Source of the DNA: JANQIO01 sp965601975
GTDB taxonomy: Bacteria; Pseudomonadota; Gammaproteobacteria; Pseudomonadales; Halieaceae
Reading direction: 5' to 3'
Length of the DNA stretch: 64,000 bases
Assembly: GCA_965601975.1 (NCBI GenBank)
Contig: OZ271856.1
Span: forward strand, 124,001 to 188,000
This document shows, piece by piece, positions 16,308-25,576 of this stretch. The position numbers and the translations under genes were made by a program. The notes under the pieces are model-generated. The model ran no database searches. It saw only the letters and a list, made by a program, of their open reading frames with translations, and was not told where the DNA came from. Within the stretch, counting starts at the first letter, position 1. Each line of letters starts with the position of its first letter.

Positions 16308-17567
16308 ATGTCCGAGGACCTCAAGAAAGCCGCCCTTGATTACCACGAGTCACCGACGCCCGGGAAGATCAGCATCGAGCTGACCACCGCCGCGGAGACC
16401 CAGCGCGACCTGGCCCTGGCCTACAGCCCCGGCGTGGCCGAGCCCTGTCGCGCCATCAACGCAGAGCCCCTGGAAGCCTACCGCTACACCGGCAAGGGGA
16501 ACCTCGTGGCCGTCATCAGCAACGGTACGGCGGTTCTGGGTCTCGGAGACATCGGCGCATTGGCCAGCAAGCCGGTCATGGAAGGCAAGGCCCTGCTGTT
16601 CAAGCGCTTCGCCGATATCAATTCCATCGATATCGAGGTGGACACGCCCGACGTCGACGAATTCGTCGCCACGGTCGAGCGCATCGCCGACAGCTTCGGC
16701 GGCATCAACCTCGAGGACATCAAGGCGCCGGAGTGCTTCGAGATCGAGCGGCAGCTGATCGAACTCTGCGACATCCCGGTGTTTCACGACGACCAGCACG
16801 GCACCGCCATCGTTACCGCGGCGGGCCTGATGAACGCGCTGGATATCCAGGGCAAGCGCCTTGCGGATGCGCGCATCGTCTGCCTGGGTGCGGGCGCGGC
16901 GGCCATCGCCTGCATGCGCCTGCTGGTGAGCATGGGAGCGACCCGCTCCAATATCTTCATGCTGGATCGCCGCGGCGTCATCTGCGTGGGCCGGGAGGGC
17001 GTCAACGAGTACAAGGCGGAGTTCGCCAATGACACCGACCTGAAGAGCCTGCACGATGTCTGCGAGGGCGCCGATGTGTTTATCGGCCTGTCCGGCGCAG
17101 ACCTGCTGACCCCCGAGATGCTCAAGTCGATGGCGCCGAAGCCCGTGGTCTTCGCCTGCTCCAACCCCGACCCGGAGATTCGCCCGGAGCTGGCGCTGGA
17201 AACCCGCGACGACGTGATCATCGCCACCGGCCGCTCCGATTACCCGAACCAGGTGAACAACGTGCTGGGCTTCCCGTTCATCTTCCGCGGAGCCCTGGAT
17301 GTGCGCGCCAGCGCCATCAACGAGGACATGAAGATTGCCGCCGTGCACGCGATCCGCGAACTGGCCAAGGAGCCGGTTCCCGCAGACGTGCTGAAGGCGT
17401 TTGGTGTGGACCAGCTGAGCTTCGGCCCGGAGTACATTATTCCCAAGCCCATGGATGAGCGGCTGGCGAGCCGCGTGTCCGCAGCCGTGGCCCGCGCCGC
17501 GGTGGAGTCCGGGGTGGCGCGGCTGCCCCTGCCCGAGAAATACGCCGAGGCAGCGCTGGCCAGCTAG
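16308..17567 (+). CDS. maeB: NADP-type malic enzyme, short form without the PTA-like domain
   Basis: Oxidative decarboxylation of malate to pyruvate, supplying NADPH and pyruvate. 419 residues: an N-terminal malic enzyme domain (YSPGVAEPCRAI, LGLGDIGALASKPVMEGKALLFKRFADI), metal-binding FHDDQHGTAIVTAAG, Rossmann GAGAAAIACMRL, and C-terminal GFPFIFRGALDVRAS and FGPEYIIPKPMDERL. Enteric MaeB is about 760 residues because of a C-terminal phosphotransacetylase-like domain, which is lacking here, as in the Pseudomonas homologue at the same locus. The symbol is therefore by family. The end overlaps mrcA by 4 bases, convergently. Confidence 0.92.
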   Translation: MSEDLKKAALDYHESPTPGKISIELTTAAETQRDLALAYSPGVAEPCRAINAEPLEAYRYTGKGNLVAVISNGTAVLGLGDIGALASKPVMEGKALLFKRFADINSIDIEVDTPDVDEFVATVERIADSFGGINLEDIKAPECFEIERQLIELCDIPVFHDDQHGTAIVTAAGLMNALDIQGKRLADARIVCLGAGAAAIACMRLLVSMGATRSNIFMLDRRGVICVGREGVNEYKAEFANDTDLKSLHDVCEGADVFIGLSGADLLTPEMLKSMAPKPVVFACSNPDPEIRPELALETRDDVIIATGRSDYPNQVNNVLGFPFIFRGALDVRASAINEDMKIAAVHAIRELAKEPVPADVLKAFGVDQLSFGPEYIIPKPMDERLASRVSAAVARAAVESGVARLPLPEKYAEAALAS

Positions 17568-19939
17568 CGCTGGCTCACCGTCTCGGTGGGCTCGTTCCCG
17601 ACCCGGAAATACTCGAAGATCGCATCACCCTGGCCCGGCTTCGCCAGCAGGCCGGTAGTGGGGTCTATGCGCACATTGACGATGCATTCAGGCACCGGGC
17701 GAGCCACGTCGGGGCTGTCCTTCAGCGCCACCCGCATCAGGTCGATCCACATGGGCAGCGAGGCCTTGCCGCCGAATTCGCTCTTGCCCAGCTCCAGGTT
17801 CTGGTCGAAGCCCAGCCAGGCGGTGGCCACTACATCCGCGTTGTAGCCTGAGAACCAGGCGTCGGTGGGACCATTGGTGGTGCCGGTCTTGCCGGCGATA
17901 TCGCTGCGTTCCAGCACCCGGGCCCGACGGCCGGTGCCGAAACGGATCACGTCCTGCATCATGCTGTTGATGATGAAGTTCACGCACTCGTCCTGCACGC
18001 GCTCTGCTCTCGGCAGTTCCGTTTTGTCGTCCTGACCCAGGATCTGCTCCATGGTCAGCTCTTCTTCCATGGCGAGTGCGTCGGCATTGTCACAGTCCCG
18101 GCATACGGTGACCGGCTGCTCCTGCCAGACCGTCTCGCGCTCGAAGTTCTCGACCCGGTCCACCAGGTAGGGGTAGACCCGGTAGCCGCCGTTGGCGAGG
18201 CTGGCATAGGCGGTCGCAAGCTCCAGCGGGGTTACCGCGTGGGTGCCCAGGGCCAGGGACAGGTCCCGGGCCATCTCGTCGGTCTTGAAACCGAAGCGGC
18301 CGGCGTAGTTGATGGCGGTGCTGATGCCCACCTGTTCCAGCAGGCGGATCGAAACCAGGTTGCGGGACTTGGTCAGCGCCCAGCGCAGCCGGGTCGGTCC
18401 GTAGAACTTGCCGCCGTCGTTTTCCGGGCGCCAGGTGTCTTCCAGGGCCGCGTCCTCGAACACCACCGGCGCATCATTGATGATGCTGGCGGCGGTCCAG
18501 CCCTGTTCCAGGGCGGCGCCATAGATGAAGGGCTTGAAGCTGGACCCGGGCTGGCGCACGGCCTGGGTGGCGCGGTTGAACTTGCTCTTGGCAAAGCCGA
18601 GCCCGCCGACCACGCTCAGCAGGGCGCCGTCGTCCGGTGCCAGTGCCACCAAGGCGGCCTGGGCTTCCGGGACCTGGGTCAGGTGCAGGGCGCCGCCGGC
18701 CCGGCGCACCCGGATCAGGTCGCCGACGGCAAACAGGTCGCCGGCGCTGTTCGGTGCGGCTCCCCGTGCGTTTTCATTGATATAGGGACGCGCCTTTTCG
18801 GGGCCGTTCTTCCAGGGCAGCGCTTGCTCGCTGCCATCTGCCAGCAGGACCGTGATGCTGTTTTCCTCGCCGATTGCAGATACGACGGCGGGCAGGCGGC
18901 CGGCGATTTCCCGGGTCTGCTTGAGCTGGGCCAGCCAGCGTTCGCGGGGGTCCTCGTCTATTCCCGGCGGCAGGGACTGCTCCGGCCCCCGGTAGCCGTG
19001 ACGCGCGTCATAGGTGTCGAGGGCCTTGTCCACGGCGCCGTTGGCGGTCTGCTGCATCGCGGTCGAGATCGTGGTGTACACGTGGTAGCCGTCGTTATAG
19101 GCGGCGAGCCCGTAGCGGTTGACCATCTCCGAGCGGGCCATCTCCGCCGCGTAGGGAGCGTTGAAGGCCAGCTTGGCCCCGTGGTGACTGGCGGTCACCG
19201 GCCTGGCGGTAGCCTCGCCGTAGTCGATTTCGGAGATATAGCCGAGGTTGCGCATGCGGCCCAGGATCCAGTCCCGGCGCACCTGCGCCCGCTCCGGGTT
19301 GGAGATCGGGTTGAAACGGGAGGGCGCCTTGGGCAGGCCCGCCAGCATGGCGAGTTGGGACAGGTCCAGTTCACCGATGTTCTTGCCGTAGTACACCTGG
19401 GCCGCGGCCTCGAAGCCGTAGGCCCGGTGGCCGAGGAACATCTGGTTGAAGTACAGCTCGAAGATCTCCTCCTTGCTCAGCACCCGCTCGATTTCGAGCG
19501 ACAGCAGAATCTCCTTGAACTTGCGGGTGAAGGTGCGCTCCAGGGTCAGGAAATAGTTGCGCGCCACCTGCATTGTCAGGGTGGATCCGCCCGATCCTTT
19601 CTCGCCAGTGAGAACCAGTTCCGACACGGCGCGCGCTAATCCCATAAAGTCGATGCCCACATGGTCGAAAAAACCATCATCCTCTGCGGCTAATAGTGAT
19701 TGGATGAACAGCGGCGGAATGCTCTCGTAAGGCAGGGGGTTCCGCTTCTTCTCACCGAACTGGCCAATCAGGTCTCCCTCACGGGTGTACACGCGCATCG
19801 GTGTTTGCAGGCGCACGTCCTTCAGCACTTCCACAGAAGGAAGGCTGGGTCCGAGATGGAGATAAACCCCCGCGGCCACCATGACGGCACCGGCGGCACC
19901 GAGGGGTAGCAGTTTGAGGAGGAATTTGAGGAATTTCAT
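17564..19939 (-). CDS. mrcA: Penicillin-binding protein 1A (bifunctional transglycosylase/transpeptidase)
   Basis: Class A PBP polymerising and cross-linking peptidoglycan. 791 residues: an N-terminal membrane anchor (FLLKLLPLGAAGAVMVAAGVYL), a GT51 domain with the catalytic Glu in AAEDDGFFDHVG (about 84-95) and GGSTLTMQVARNYF, an OB-like insertion typical of PBP1A, and a transpeptidase domain with SSFK (about residue 465), SRN, and KTGTTN (about 683). Divergent from pilM, the classical ponA-pil arrangement. Confidence 0.97.
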   Translation of the reverse strand: MKFLKFLLKLLPLGAAGAVMVAAGVYLHLGPSLPSVEVLKDVRLQTPMRVYTREGDLIGQFGEKKRNPLPYESIPPLFIQSLLAAEDDGFFDHVGIDFMGLARAVSELVLTGEKGSGGSTLTMQVARNYFLTLERTFTRKFKEILLSLEIERVLSKEEIFELYFNQMFLGHRAYGFEAAAQVYYGKNIGELDLSQLAMLAGLPKAPSRFNPISNPERAQVRRDWILGRMRNLGYISEIDYGEATARPVTASHHGAKLAFNAPYAAEMARSEMVNRYGLAAYNDGYHVYTTISTAMQQTANGAVDKALDTYDARHGYRGPEQSLPPGIDEDPRERWLAQLKQTREIAGRLPAVVSAIGEENSITVLLADGSEQALPWKNGPEKARPYINENARGAAPNSAGDLFAVGDLIRVRRAGGALHLTQVPEAQAALVALAPDDGALLSVVGGLGFAKSKFNRATQAVRQPGSSFKPFIYGAALEQGWTAASIINDAPVVFEDAALEDTWRPENDGGKFYGPTRLRWALTKSRNLVSIRLLEQVGISTAINYAGRFGFKTDEMARDLSLALGTHAVTPLELATAYASLANGGYRVYPYLVDRVENFERETVWQEQPVTVCRDCDNADALAMEEELTMEQILGQDDKTELPRAERVQDECVNFIINSMMQDVIRFGTGRRARVLERSDIAGKTGTTNGPTDAWFSGYNADVVATAWLGFDQNLELGKSEFGGKASLPMWIDLMRVALKDSPDVARPVPECIVNVRIDPTTGLLAKPGQGDAIFEYFRVGNEPTETVSQR

Positions 19940-20003
19940 TTAGGCTTAAAAATCAACGACTTGTGAGAGTGGGACGCAGGTCACGGAAAAATCAGGACTG
20001 CAG

Positions 20004-20009
20004 ATTATA
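20004..20009 (-). promoter_or_regulatory. Likely -10 box of mrcA
   Basis: Perfect TATAAT on the minus strand in the AT-rich 173-base mrcA/pilM spacer, 65 bases ahead of the mrcA ATG. The -35 is not clear. Confidence 0.4.
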
Positions 20010-20033
20010 TGCTTTTTTACCCTTTTTATATAT

Positions 20034-20062
20034 TTGCGCCTATGTTATACCTACTATTTAAT
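20034..20062 (+). promoter_or_regulatory. pilMNOPQ promoter
   Basis: TTGCGC (20034-20039), a 17-base spacer and TTTAAT (20057-20062), about 50 bases ahead of the pilM GTG. Confidence 0.5.
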
Positions 20063-20112
20063 GTATCAGTGTATAAAAGCAACGTAAGTTACGGATACAG
20101 AAAGGAAATAAC

Positions 20113-21177
20113 GTGCTAGGGCTTTTTGGAAAGAAAAAGTCGACCCCGGTACTCGGTCTCGACATCAGCTCCACCACCGTCAAGCTGCTGGAGCTTAGTC
20201 ACACCGGCGATCGCTACCGGGTGGAAAGCTATGCCGTCAGCTCGCTGCCGGCCGACGCCGTGGTTGAGAAAAACGTCAACGACGTCGAAGGCGTCGCCAA
20301 TGCTATTCGCAACGTGGTCAACCAGTCCAAGACCAAGGTCAGGGCCGTGGCTGCCGCGGTGGCGGGATCGTCGGTGATCACCAAGGTGATCGACATGCCC
20401 GCCGGCCTCAGCGAGGACGATCTGGAGACGCAGCTCACCCTCGAGGCCGACCAGTATATTCCCTACCCGCTGGAAGAAGTAGCCATCGACTTCGAGGTCC
20501 AGGGCCCGATGCCGGATAATGAGACCCGGGTCGAGGTTTTGCTGGCCGCCTGCCGGCGGGAGACCATCGACAGCCGGGTCGAAGCCATCGAAACCGCCGA
20601 ACTCAACGCCAAGATCATGGACGTGGAAGCCTACGCCATGGAGCGCGCCTTCGGCCTGGTGCGCAACCAGCTGGATATCGATGACGAGAACACCGTGGCG
20701 GTGGTGGACATCGGCGCGCAGATGACGACGCTGTCCGTGCTGACCAACGGCCAGACCATCTACACCCGGGAACAGCTGTTCGGCGGCAAGCAGCTGACCG
20801 ACGAGATCATGCGCCGCTACGGCCTGCCCGTCGAAGAGGCGGGCCTGGCGAAAAAGCAGGGCGGCCTGCCGGACGACTACGAGCCGGAGGTACTGGAGCC
20901 CTTCAAGGATGCAGTAGTGCAGCAGGTCGCGCGCTCACTGCAGTTCTTCTTCTCTTCCAGCCAGTACAACGACGTCGACTACATCGTGCTGGCCGGTGGC
21001 GTGTCCTCCATGGAGGGCCTCGACACCATGGTGCAGGACAAGCTTGGCACCCCGGCGATGGTGGCCAACCCCTTCGCCGACATGGCCATCTCCAACAAGG
21101 TCAACGCGGTGGCGCTGAGTAGTGACGCCCCCGCCCTGATGATTGCCTGCGGGCTCGCAATGCGGAGTTTCGACTAG
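20113..21177 (+). CDS. pilM: Type IV pilus assembly protein PilM
   Basis: Cytoplasmic actin/FtsA-like ATPase ring that binds the N-terminus of PilN and couples the inner-membrane alignment complex to the pilus motor. 354 residues, beginning MLGLFGKKKSTPVLGLDISSTTVKLLEL, with the actin-fold phosphate loops GLDISSTTVK and VVDIGAQMTTL and the adenosine motif VLAGGVSSMEGL. It uses a GTG start (20113), with AAAGGA 7 bases upstream. First gene of pilMNOPQ; its stop abuts the pilN ATG. Confidence 0.97.
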   Translation: MLGLFGKKKSTPVLGLDISSTTVKLLELSHTGDRYRVESYAVSSLPADAVVEKNVNDVEGVANAIRNVVNQSKTKVRAVAAAVAGSSVITKVIDMPAGLSEDDLETQLTLEADQYIPYPLEEVAIDFEVQGPMPDNETRVEVLLAACRRETIDSRVEAIETAELNAKIMDVEAYAMERAFGLVRNQLDIDDENTVAVVDIGAQMTTLSVLTNGQTIYTREQLFGGKQLTDEIMRRYGLPVEEAGLAKKQGGLPDDYEPEVLEPFKDAVVQQVARSLQFFFSSSQYNDVDYIVLAGGVSSMEGLDTMVQDKLGTPAMVANPFADMAISNKVNAVALSSDAPALMIACGLAMRSFD

Positions 21178-21741
21178 ATGGCACAGATCAACCTACTCCC
21201 GTGGCGCGACGAACGGCGCGCAGAGCTCAAGCAGGAATTCATGATCATCCTGGGTGGGGTGGCGGCTTCCGCTGCGGTCATCCTGTTGCTGGTTCACCTG
21301 TTCTTTACCGGGCAGATCCAGAACCAGAACGATCGAAATGCCTACCTGAACAAGAAAATCGCGGTACTCAACGAAAAAGTCGACGAAATTCGAGAACTGC
21401 AGAAGAAACGTACCCAGCTGCTGGACCGCATGCGCGTGATCCAGGAGCTGCAGGGCAACCGGCCCATCATTGTGCGCATCATGGACCAGCTGGTGCGGAC
21501 CGTGCCGGACGGCGTCTTCTATACCAATCTCACGGCCTCGGGCCAGAGCATCAAGATCACCGGCATCGCTGAATCCAACAACCGCGTGTCCAGCCTGATG
21601 CGTCGGCTGGACGGCTCGGACTGGTTTGCAAACCCGAATCTCGACGCGGTTCGCGCGGAGCCGGAATTCGGCGACCAGGCCACGACCTTCGATATGACGG
21701 TCACCTTGCAACTGCCCTCCGCCGGCGAAGAGGAGATCTAG
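21178..21741 (+). CDS. pilN: Type IV pilus inner-membrane alignment protein PilN
   Basis: Bitopic inner-membrane protein forming the PilN-PilO heterodimer. 187 residues. The conserved cytoplasmic motif INLLPWRDERRAE at residues 4-16 is what PilM binds; one helix follows (about 22-42), then a coiled coil (NRDAYLNKKIAVLNEKVDEIRELQKKR region) and a ferredoxin-like periplasmic domain. It starts immediately after the pilM stop, so expression is coupled. Confidence 0.96.
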   Translation: MAQINLLPWRDERRAELKQEFMIILGGVAASAAVILLLVHLFFTGQIQNQNDRNAYLNKKIAVLNEKVDEIRELQKKRTQLLDRMRVIQELQGNRPIIVRIMDQLVRTVPDGVFYTNLTASGQSIKITGIAESNNRVSSLMRRLDGSDWFANPNLDAVRAEPEFGDQATTFDMTVTLQLPSAGEEEI

Positions 21742-21744
21742 GCC

Positions 21745-22362
21745 ATGGCTATGGAAGACGTACTCCGTTCGCTGCAGGAATTCGATATCAATGATCTCGA
21801 TCTCGAGAACGTTGGTTCCTGGCCGATCGCCATCAAGGTCATTGTATGGGTCATCGCCTTTGTCGCCGTGCTGGGCGTGGGCTATGCCTACCACATCAAG
21901 AACCTGCAGCAGTCGCTGGAAAAGGCCGCCGCGGAGGAAACCAAGCTTCGCGAGGAATACGAACGCAAGGCGTTCCAGGCCGCCAACCTCGAGGCCTACC
22001 GCAGGCAGATGGAGGAGATGGAAGAGTCCTTCGGCGCCCTGGTCAGCCAGCTGCCCAGTGACACCGAGGTGCCGGGCCTGCTGGAAGACATCACCAACAA
22101 GGGCCTGCTGAACGGCCTCGCCTTCGAGAGTATCGACCTGCAGGACGAAGTGGCTCGTGAGTTCTACATCGAGCTGCCCATCAAGATCGTGGCGCGGGGT
22201 TCCTACCACGACCTGGGCGCATTCGTGAGCGGTATGGCCAGCCTGCCGAGGATCGTGACCCTGCATGATTTTGTGATCAAGCAGGAGAGCACCGAGAGCA
22301 CCATGCTGGAGATGAACATCACCGCCAAGACCTATCGCTACAAAGATGACGAGGAGGTCTGA
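21745..22362 (+). CDS. pilO: Type IV pilus inner-membrane alignment protein PilO
   Basis: Second half of the PilN-PilO heterodimer, linking to PilP. 205 residues: a short N-terminal cytoplasmic segment with FDINDLDLENVGSWP, one membrane helix (about 31-50), a coiled coil and a periplasmic domain with SYHDLGAFVSGMASLPRIVTLHDF, a PilO signature. It lies 3 bases after pilN and overlaps the pilP start by one base. Confidence 0.96.
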   Translation: MAMEDVLRSLQEFDINDLDLENVGSWPIAIKVIVWVIAFVAVLGVGYAYHIKNLQQSLEKAAAEETKLREEYERKAFQAANLEAYRRQMEEMEESFGALVSQLPSDTEVPGLLEDITNKGLLNGLAFESIDLQDEVAREFYIELPIKIVARGSYHDLGAFVSGMASLPRIVTLHDFVIKQESTESTMLEMNITAKTYRYKDDEEV

Positions 22363-22892
22363 TGATGTTCAAAACGATCAAGCACGGCGCTCTGGCCCTC
22401 CTCATCGGGGGCCTTGTTGCCTGTGGCGGCGGCGAGTTCTCAGACCTCGACGAATTCATGCAGGAAAAGGATTCACGTCCCGGCGGCGTGATTCCGCCAA
22501 TCCCTGCATTCAAGGCCTACAAGGCCTTTACCTACAGTGCGACCACCCTGCGCAGCCCCTTCGACCGACCGATTGAAATCCGGGAGATCTCGCAGCTGCA
22601 GGCGTCCGTCACCGTCGAGCCGGACGAGACCCGGCCCAAAGAATTCCTCGAACAATTTACTTTCGACTCGCTGGCGATGGTGGGCACCCTGTCCCGGGCG
22701 GGAGTGGACTGGTGCCTCATACAGGATCCGGATGGTGGAGTACACCGGGTCCGGGTGGGTAATTTTCTCGGCCGTAACCACGGCAAGATTGTTGAGATGA
22801 CGGATACCTATGTGGCCGTCATCGAAATTGTTTCAGATGGCGCTGAGGGCTGGGTGGAGCGTCCGCGCTCAATCAAGCTCCAGGGTATATAA
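22362..22892 (+). CDS. pilP: Type IV pilus lipoprotein PilP
   Basis: Inner-membrane lipoprotein that bridges PilNO to the PilQ secretin. 176 residues with a lipoprotein signal peptide ending LVAC (lipidated Cys about residue 21), a flexible linker with FTYSATTLRSPFDRP, and the C-terminal beta domain (FDSLAMVGTL, GVHRVRVGNFLGRNHGKIVEM). Two ATGs in tandem (22362, 22365) follow GAGGAGG. Confidence 0.95.
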   Translation: MMFKTIKHGALALLIGGLVACGGGEFSDLDEFMQEKDSRPGGVIPPIPAFKAYKAFTYSATTLRSPFDRPIEIREISQLQASVTVEPDETRPKEFLEQFTFDSLAMVGTLSRAGVDWCLIQDPDGGVHRVRVGNFLGRNHGKIVEMTDTYVAVIEIVSDGAEGWVERPRSIKLQGI

Positions 22893-22902
22893 GGTGACTG
22901 TC

Positions 22903-25041
22903 ATGGACAGAACAACGAAAACGATAAGCGGAAGACCTGTGTTGGGCAGGGGCCTGTGGGGAGCACTTGTTGTGCTGGGCCTGTCCGTGGTCAGCCATGT
23001 AGCCAGCGCCAGCACGGTGCAGGACATCAGCTTCAACTCCAAGCCGGGCTCGCGGTTCGAGATCAGGCTGGAGTTCGACGGCGCACCGCCGGAGCCGAAG
23101 TCCTACACGATCGAGAAGCCCGCGCGGATCGCCATGGACCTCCCGGGCACCACCAGTGCCCTGGAGCGCAAGAAGTTCGCCCTGCCTTACGGCAACGCCA
23201 CCGGCGTGGTCGTGGTGGAATCCGGCGACCGCACGCGCATGATCGTCAACCTGGTCAAGCTGGTGCCCTATTACACCCGCGTCGACGGCAATGCCCTGGT
23301 GATCGAGGTGGGCAACGAGGGCGCGAACGAGTACCTCAAGCCGATTTCCGATCCCTTCGCGGTGAGCAGCGGTGTCGCCAAGGCGCCTGGAGCCGGGCGC
23401 ACCCGCGTCGAAGAGCTGGAATTCCAGCGCAGCGACGATGGCGAGGGCCGGCTGATGCTGACCCTGAGCGACCCCAAAGTCGACGTCAACGTGTTCCGCG
23501 AAGGCGACATGATCAAGGTCGAGTTCCTCGAGACCGTCGCCGATGAGGACCTGCTGCGCCGCTACGACGTGACTGACTTTGCGACGCCGGTCTCCATGGT
23601 CGAGGTCAACAGCGCCGAGACGGGTGTCACCCTGTCCATGCAGGCCGCCGGTGACTACGACTACCTGGCCTACCAGACCGACGAAACCTACGTGGTCAGC
23701 GTCAAGCCGCTGACCCCTGATGAGGTCGAGGCCCGCAAGAGCGAGTTCAACTACGTGGGCGATCGCCTGTCGCTGAACTTCCAGGACATCGAGGTGCGCG
23801 CGGTGCTGCAGCTGATCGCAGACTTCACCGAGCTGAACCTGGTGGCCAGTGACACCGTCAGCGGGCGCATCACCCTGCGCCTGCAGAATGTGCCCTGGGA
23901 CCAGGCCCTCGATCTGGTGCTGAAGACCAAGGGCCTGGACAAGCGCCAGGTGGGCAACGTCCTGATGGTGGCGCCGGCGGCGGAGATCGCCGAGCGCGAG
24001 CGCCAGGAAATCGAGGCCAACAAGCAGATCGCCGAGCTGGCGCCGCTGCAGACCGAGTTCATTCGCATCCGCTACGCCAACGCGGCCAACATCGTCGGCC
24101 TGCTGGCGGCGGGCAGCGAAGAGGGCGGCTCCATGGTCTCCGGCCGCGGCTCGGTGATTGTCGACGAGCGCACCAATTCGCTGATCATCACCGACACCTC
24201 GTCCAAGCTGGGCGAGATTCGCCGGCTGATCGACCGGGTCGACATCCCGATCCGGCAGGTCATGATCGAGGCGCGCATCGTGATCGCCTCCACCGACTTC
24301 ACCAAGGAACTGGGTATCCAGTGGGGTGGTGCCTACCTGGATGTGGGCGGCGACGACGTGACGTCGGTGTCCGGTGACCTCGACAACGTGGTCAACCTGA
24401 ACAACGACATCATCGCGGGCAACAACCCGCAGGTCACCTTCCCCGGCGCACTGCTGGTGGACCTGGGCGTGGCCGGCTCCACCGGCTCCTTCGCGGTGGG
24501 CTACACCAGTAACGACCTGTTCCTGGCCGCCGAGCTGTCGGCGCTGGAAGCGGCCGGCTCCGGTGAGGTGGTTTCGCAGCCGAAGGTGATTACCGGTGAC
24601 AAGCAGGCGGCGACGATCAAGTCCGGTACCGAGATACCATTCCAGGAATCCTCTGCCAACGGTGAAACCACCGTCAGCTTCAAGGAGGCGGTGCTGGCCC
24701 TGAACGTGACCCCGAACATTACGCCTGACGACCGCATCCTGCTGAACCTGGTGATCAACCAGGACTCGGTGGGCGAACTGGTGCCCAGCGGCACCGGCGG
24801 TTTCATCCCGTCCATCGATACCACCCAGCTCACCACCCAGGTGCTGGTCGGTAACGGCGAGACCGTGGTGCTGGGCGGCGTCTTCCAGACGGAAGACCTG
24901 GAATCTGTCAGCAAGGTGCCCTTCTTCGGTGATATCCCCTATGTGGGCAACTTCTTCAAGAACACCAATCGCCAGAGCACCAAGACGGAAACGCTGATCT
25001 TCATCACGCCTCGCATTCTCGCCGAGACGCTGATCGACTAA
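22903..25041 (+). CDS. pilQ: Type IV pilus secretin PilQ
   Basis: Outer-membrane secretin through which the pilus fibre passes. 712 residues from the ATG at 22903 (AAGG 8 bases upstream); the frame is open upstream within pilP. A signal peptide (to about residue 36) is followed by two AMIN peptidoglycan-binding domains, a secretin/TonB N0 domain (VGDRLSLNFQDIEVRAVLQLIADFTELNLV), an N1 domain (PLQTEFIRIRYANAANIVGLL), and the secretin barrel (GEVVSQPKVITGDKQAA; TPNITPDDRILLNLVI; VLGGVFQTED). Last pil gene; aroK follows after 3 bases. Confidence 0.97.
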   Translation: MDRTTKTISGRPVLGRGLWGALVVLGLSVVSHVASASTVQDISFNSKPGSRFEIRLEFDGAPPEPKSYTIEKPARIAMDLPGTTSALERKKFALPYGNATGVVVVESGDRTRMIVNLVKLVPYYTRVDGNALVIEVGNEGANEYLKPISDPFAVSSGVAKAPGAGRTRVEELEFQRSDDGEGRLMLTLSDPKVDVNVFREGDMIKVEFLETVADEDLLRRYDVTDFATPVSMVEVNSAETGVTLSMQAAGDYDYLAYQTDETYVVSVKPLTPDEVEARKSEFNYVGDRLSLNFQDIEVRAVLQLIADFTELNLVASDTVSGRITLRLQNVPWDQALDLVLKTKGLDKRQVGNVLMVAPAAEIAERERQEIEANKQIAELAPLQTEFIRIRYANAANIVGLLAAGSEEGGSMVSGRGSVIVDERTNSLIITDTSSKLGEIRRLIDRVDIPIRQVMIEARIVIASTDFTKELGIQWGGAYLDVGGDDVTSVSGDLDNVVNLNNDIIAGNNPQVTFPGALLVDLGVAGSTGSFAVGYTSNDLFLAAELSALEAAGSGEVVSQPKVITGDKQAATIKSGTEIPFQESSANGETTVSFKEAVLALNVTPNITPDDRILLNLVINQDSVGELVPSGTGGFIPSIDTTQLTTQVLVGNGETVVLGGVFQTEDLESVSKVPFFGDIPYVGNFFKNTNRQSTKTETLIFITPRILAETLID

Positions 25042-25044
25042 AGC

Positions 25045-25563
25045 ATGGCCGAGGTACGAAGGGTCTTCCTGGTTGGCCCCATGGGCGCCGGGAAGACCAC
25101 GATCGGCCGACAACTCGCCCAGGGCCTGCACCTGGAATTCATCGATAGCGACCAGGAAATCGAAGAGCGCACCGGCGCGGATATCCCCTGGATATTCGAC
25201 GTTGAGGGCGAAGAGGGGTTCCGCGATCGCGAGAGCAAGGTGATCGAGGAACTCACCCAGCGCGACGGCATCGTGCTGGCCACCGGCGGCGGTGCCGTGC
25301 TCAGGCCCGAGAATCGCGAGGCCCTGGGCGCCCGCGGCACCGTGGTCTACCTGCATGCCACTCTGGAGCAGCAGGTGGCGCGCACCGCCCGGGACCGCAA
25401 TCGCCCACTGTTGCAGGTCGAAGACCCGGAGGCTAGGCTGCGTGAACTGATGGCGCAGCGCGACCCGCTGTACCGAGAGATAGCCGACCACGTGGTCGAA
25501 ACAGACGGCCTCCCCGCACGCACGGTTGCCCAGAACCTGGTCAGGACGCTGCAGCGGGACTGA
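25045..25563 (+). CDS. aroK: Shikimate kinase AroK
   Basis: ATP-dependent phosphorylation of shikimate in aromatic amino-acid synthesis. 172 residues: P-loop GPMGAGKTT (11-19), shikimate-binding DSD (34-36), FRDRE (59-63), the GGG motif (81-83), and a lid Arg in RDRNRPLL. Directly upstream of aroB and downstream of pilQ, as in Pseudomonas. A diverged paralogue lies at 56656-57168. Confidence 0.97.
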   Translation: MAEVRRVFLVGPMGAGKTTIGRQLAQGLHLEFIDSDQEIEERTGADIPWIFDVEGEEGFRDRESKVIEELTQRDGIVLATGGGAVLRPENREALGARGTVVYLHATLEQQVARTARDRNRPLLQVEDPEARLRELMAQRDPLYREIADHVVETDGLPARTVAQNLVRTLQRD

Positions 25564-25576
25564 CGGAGCCCCAGAC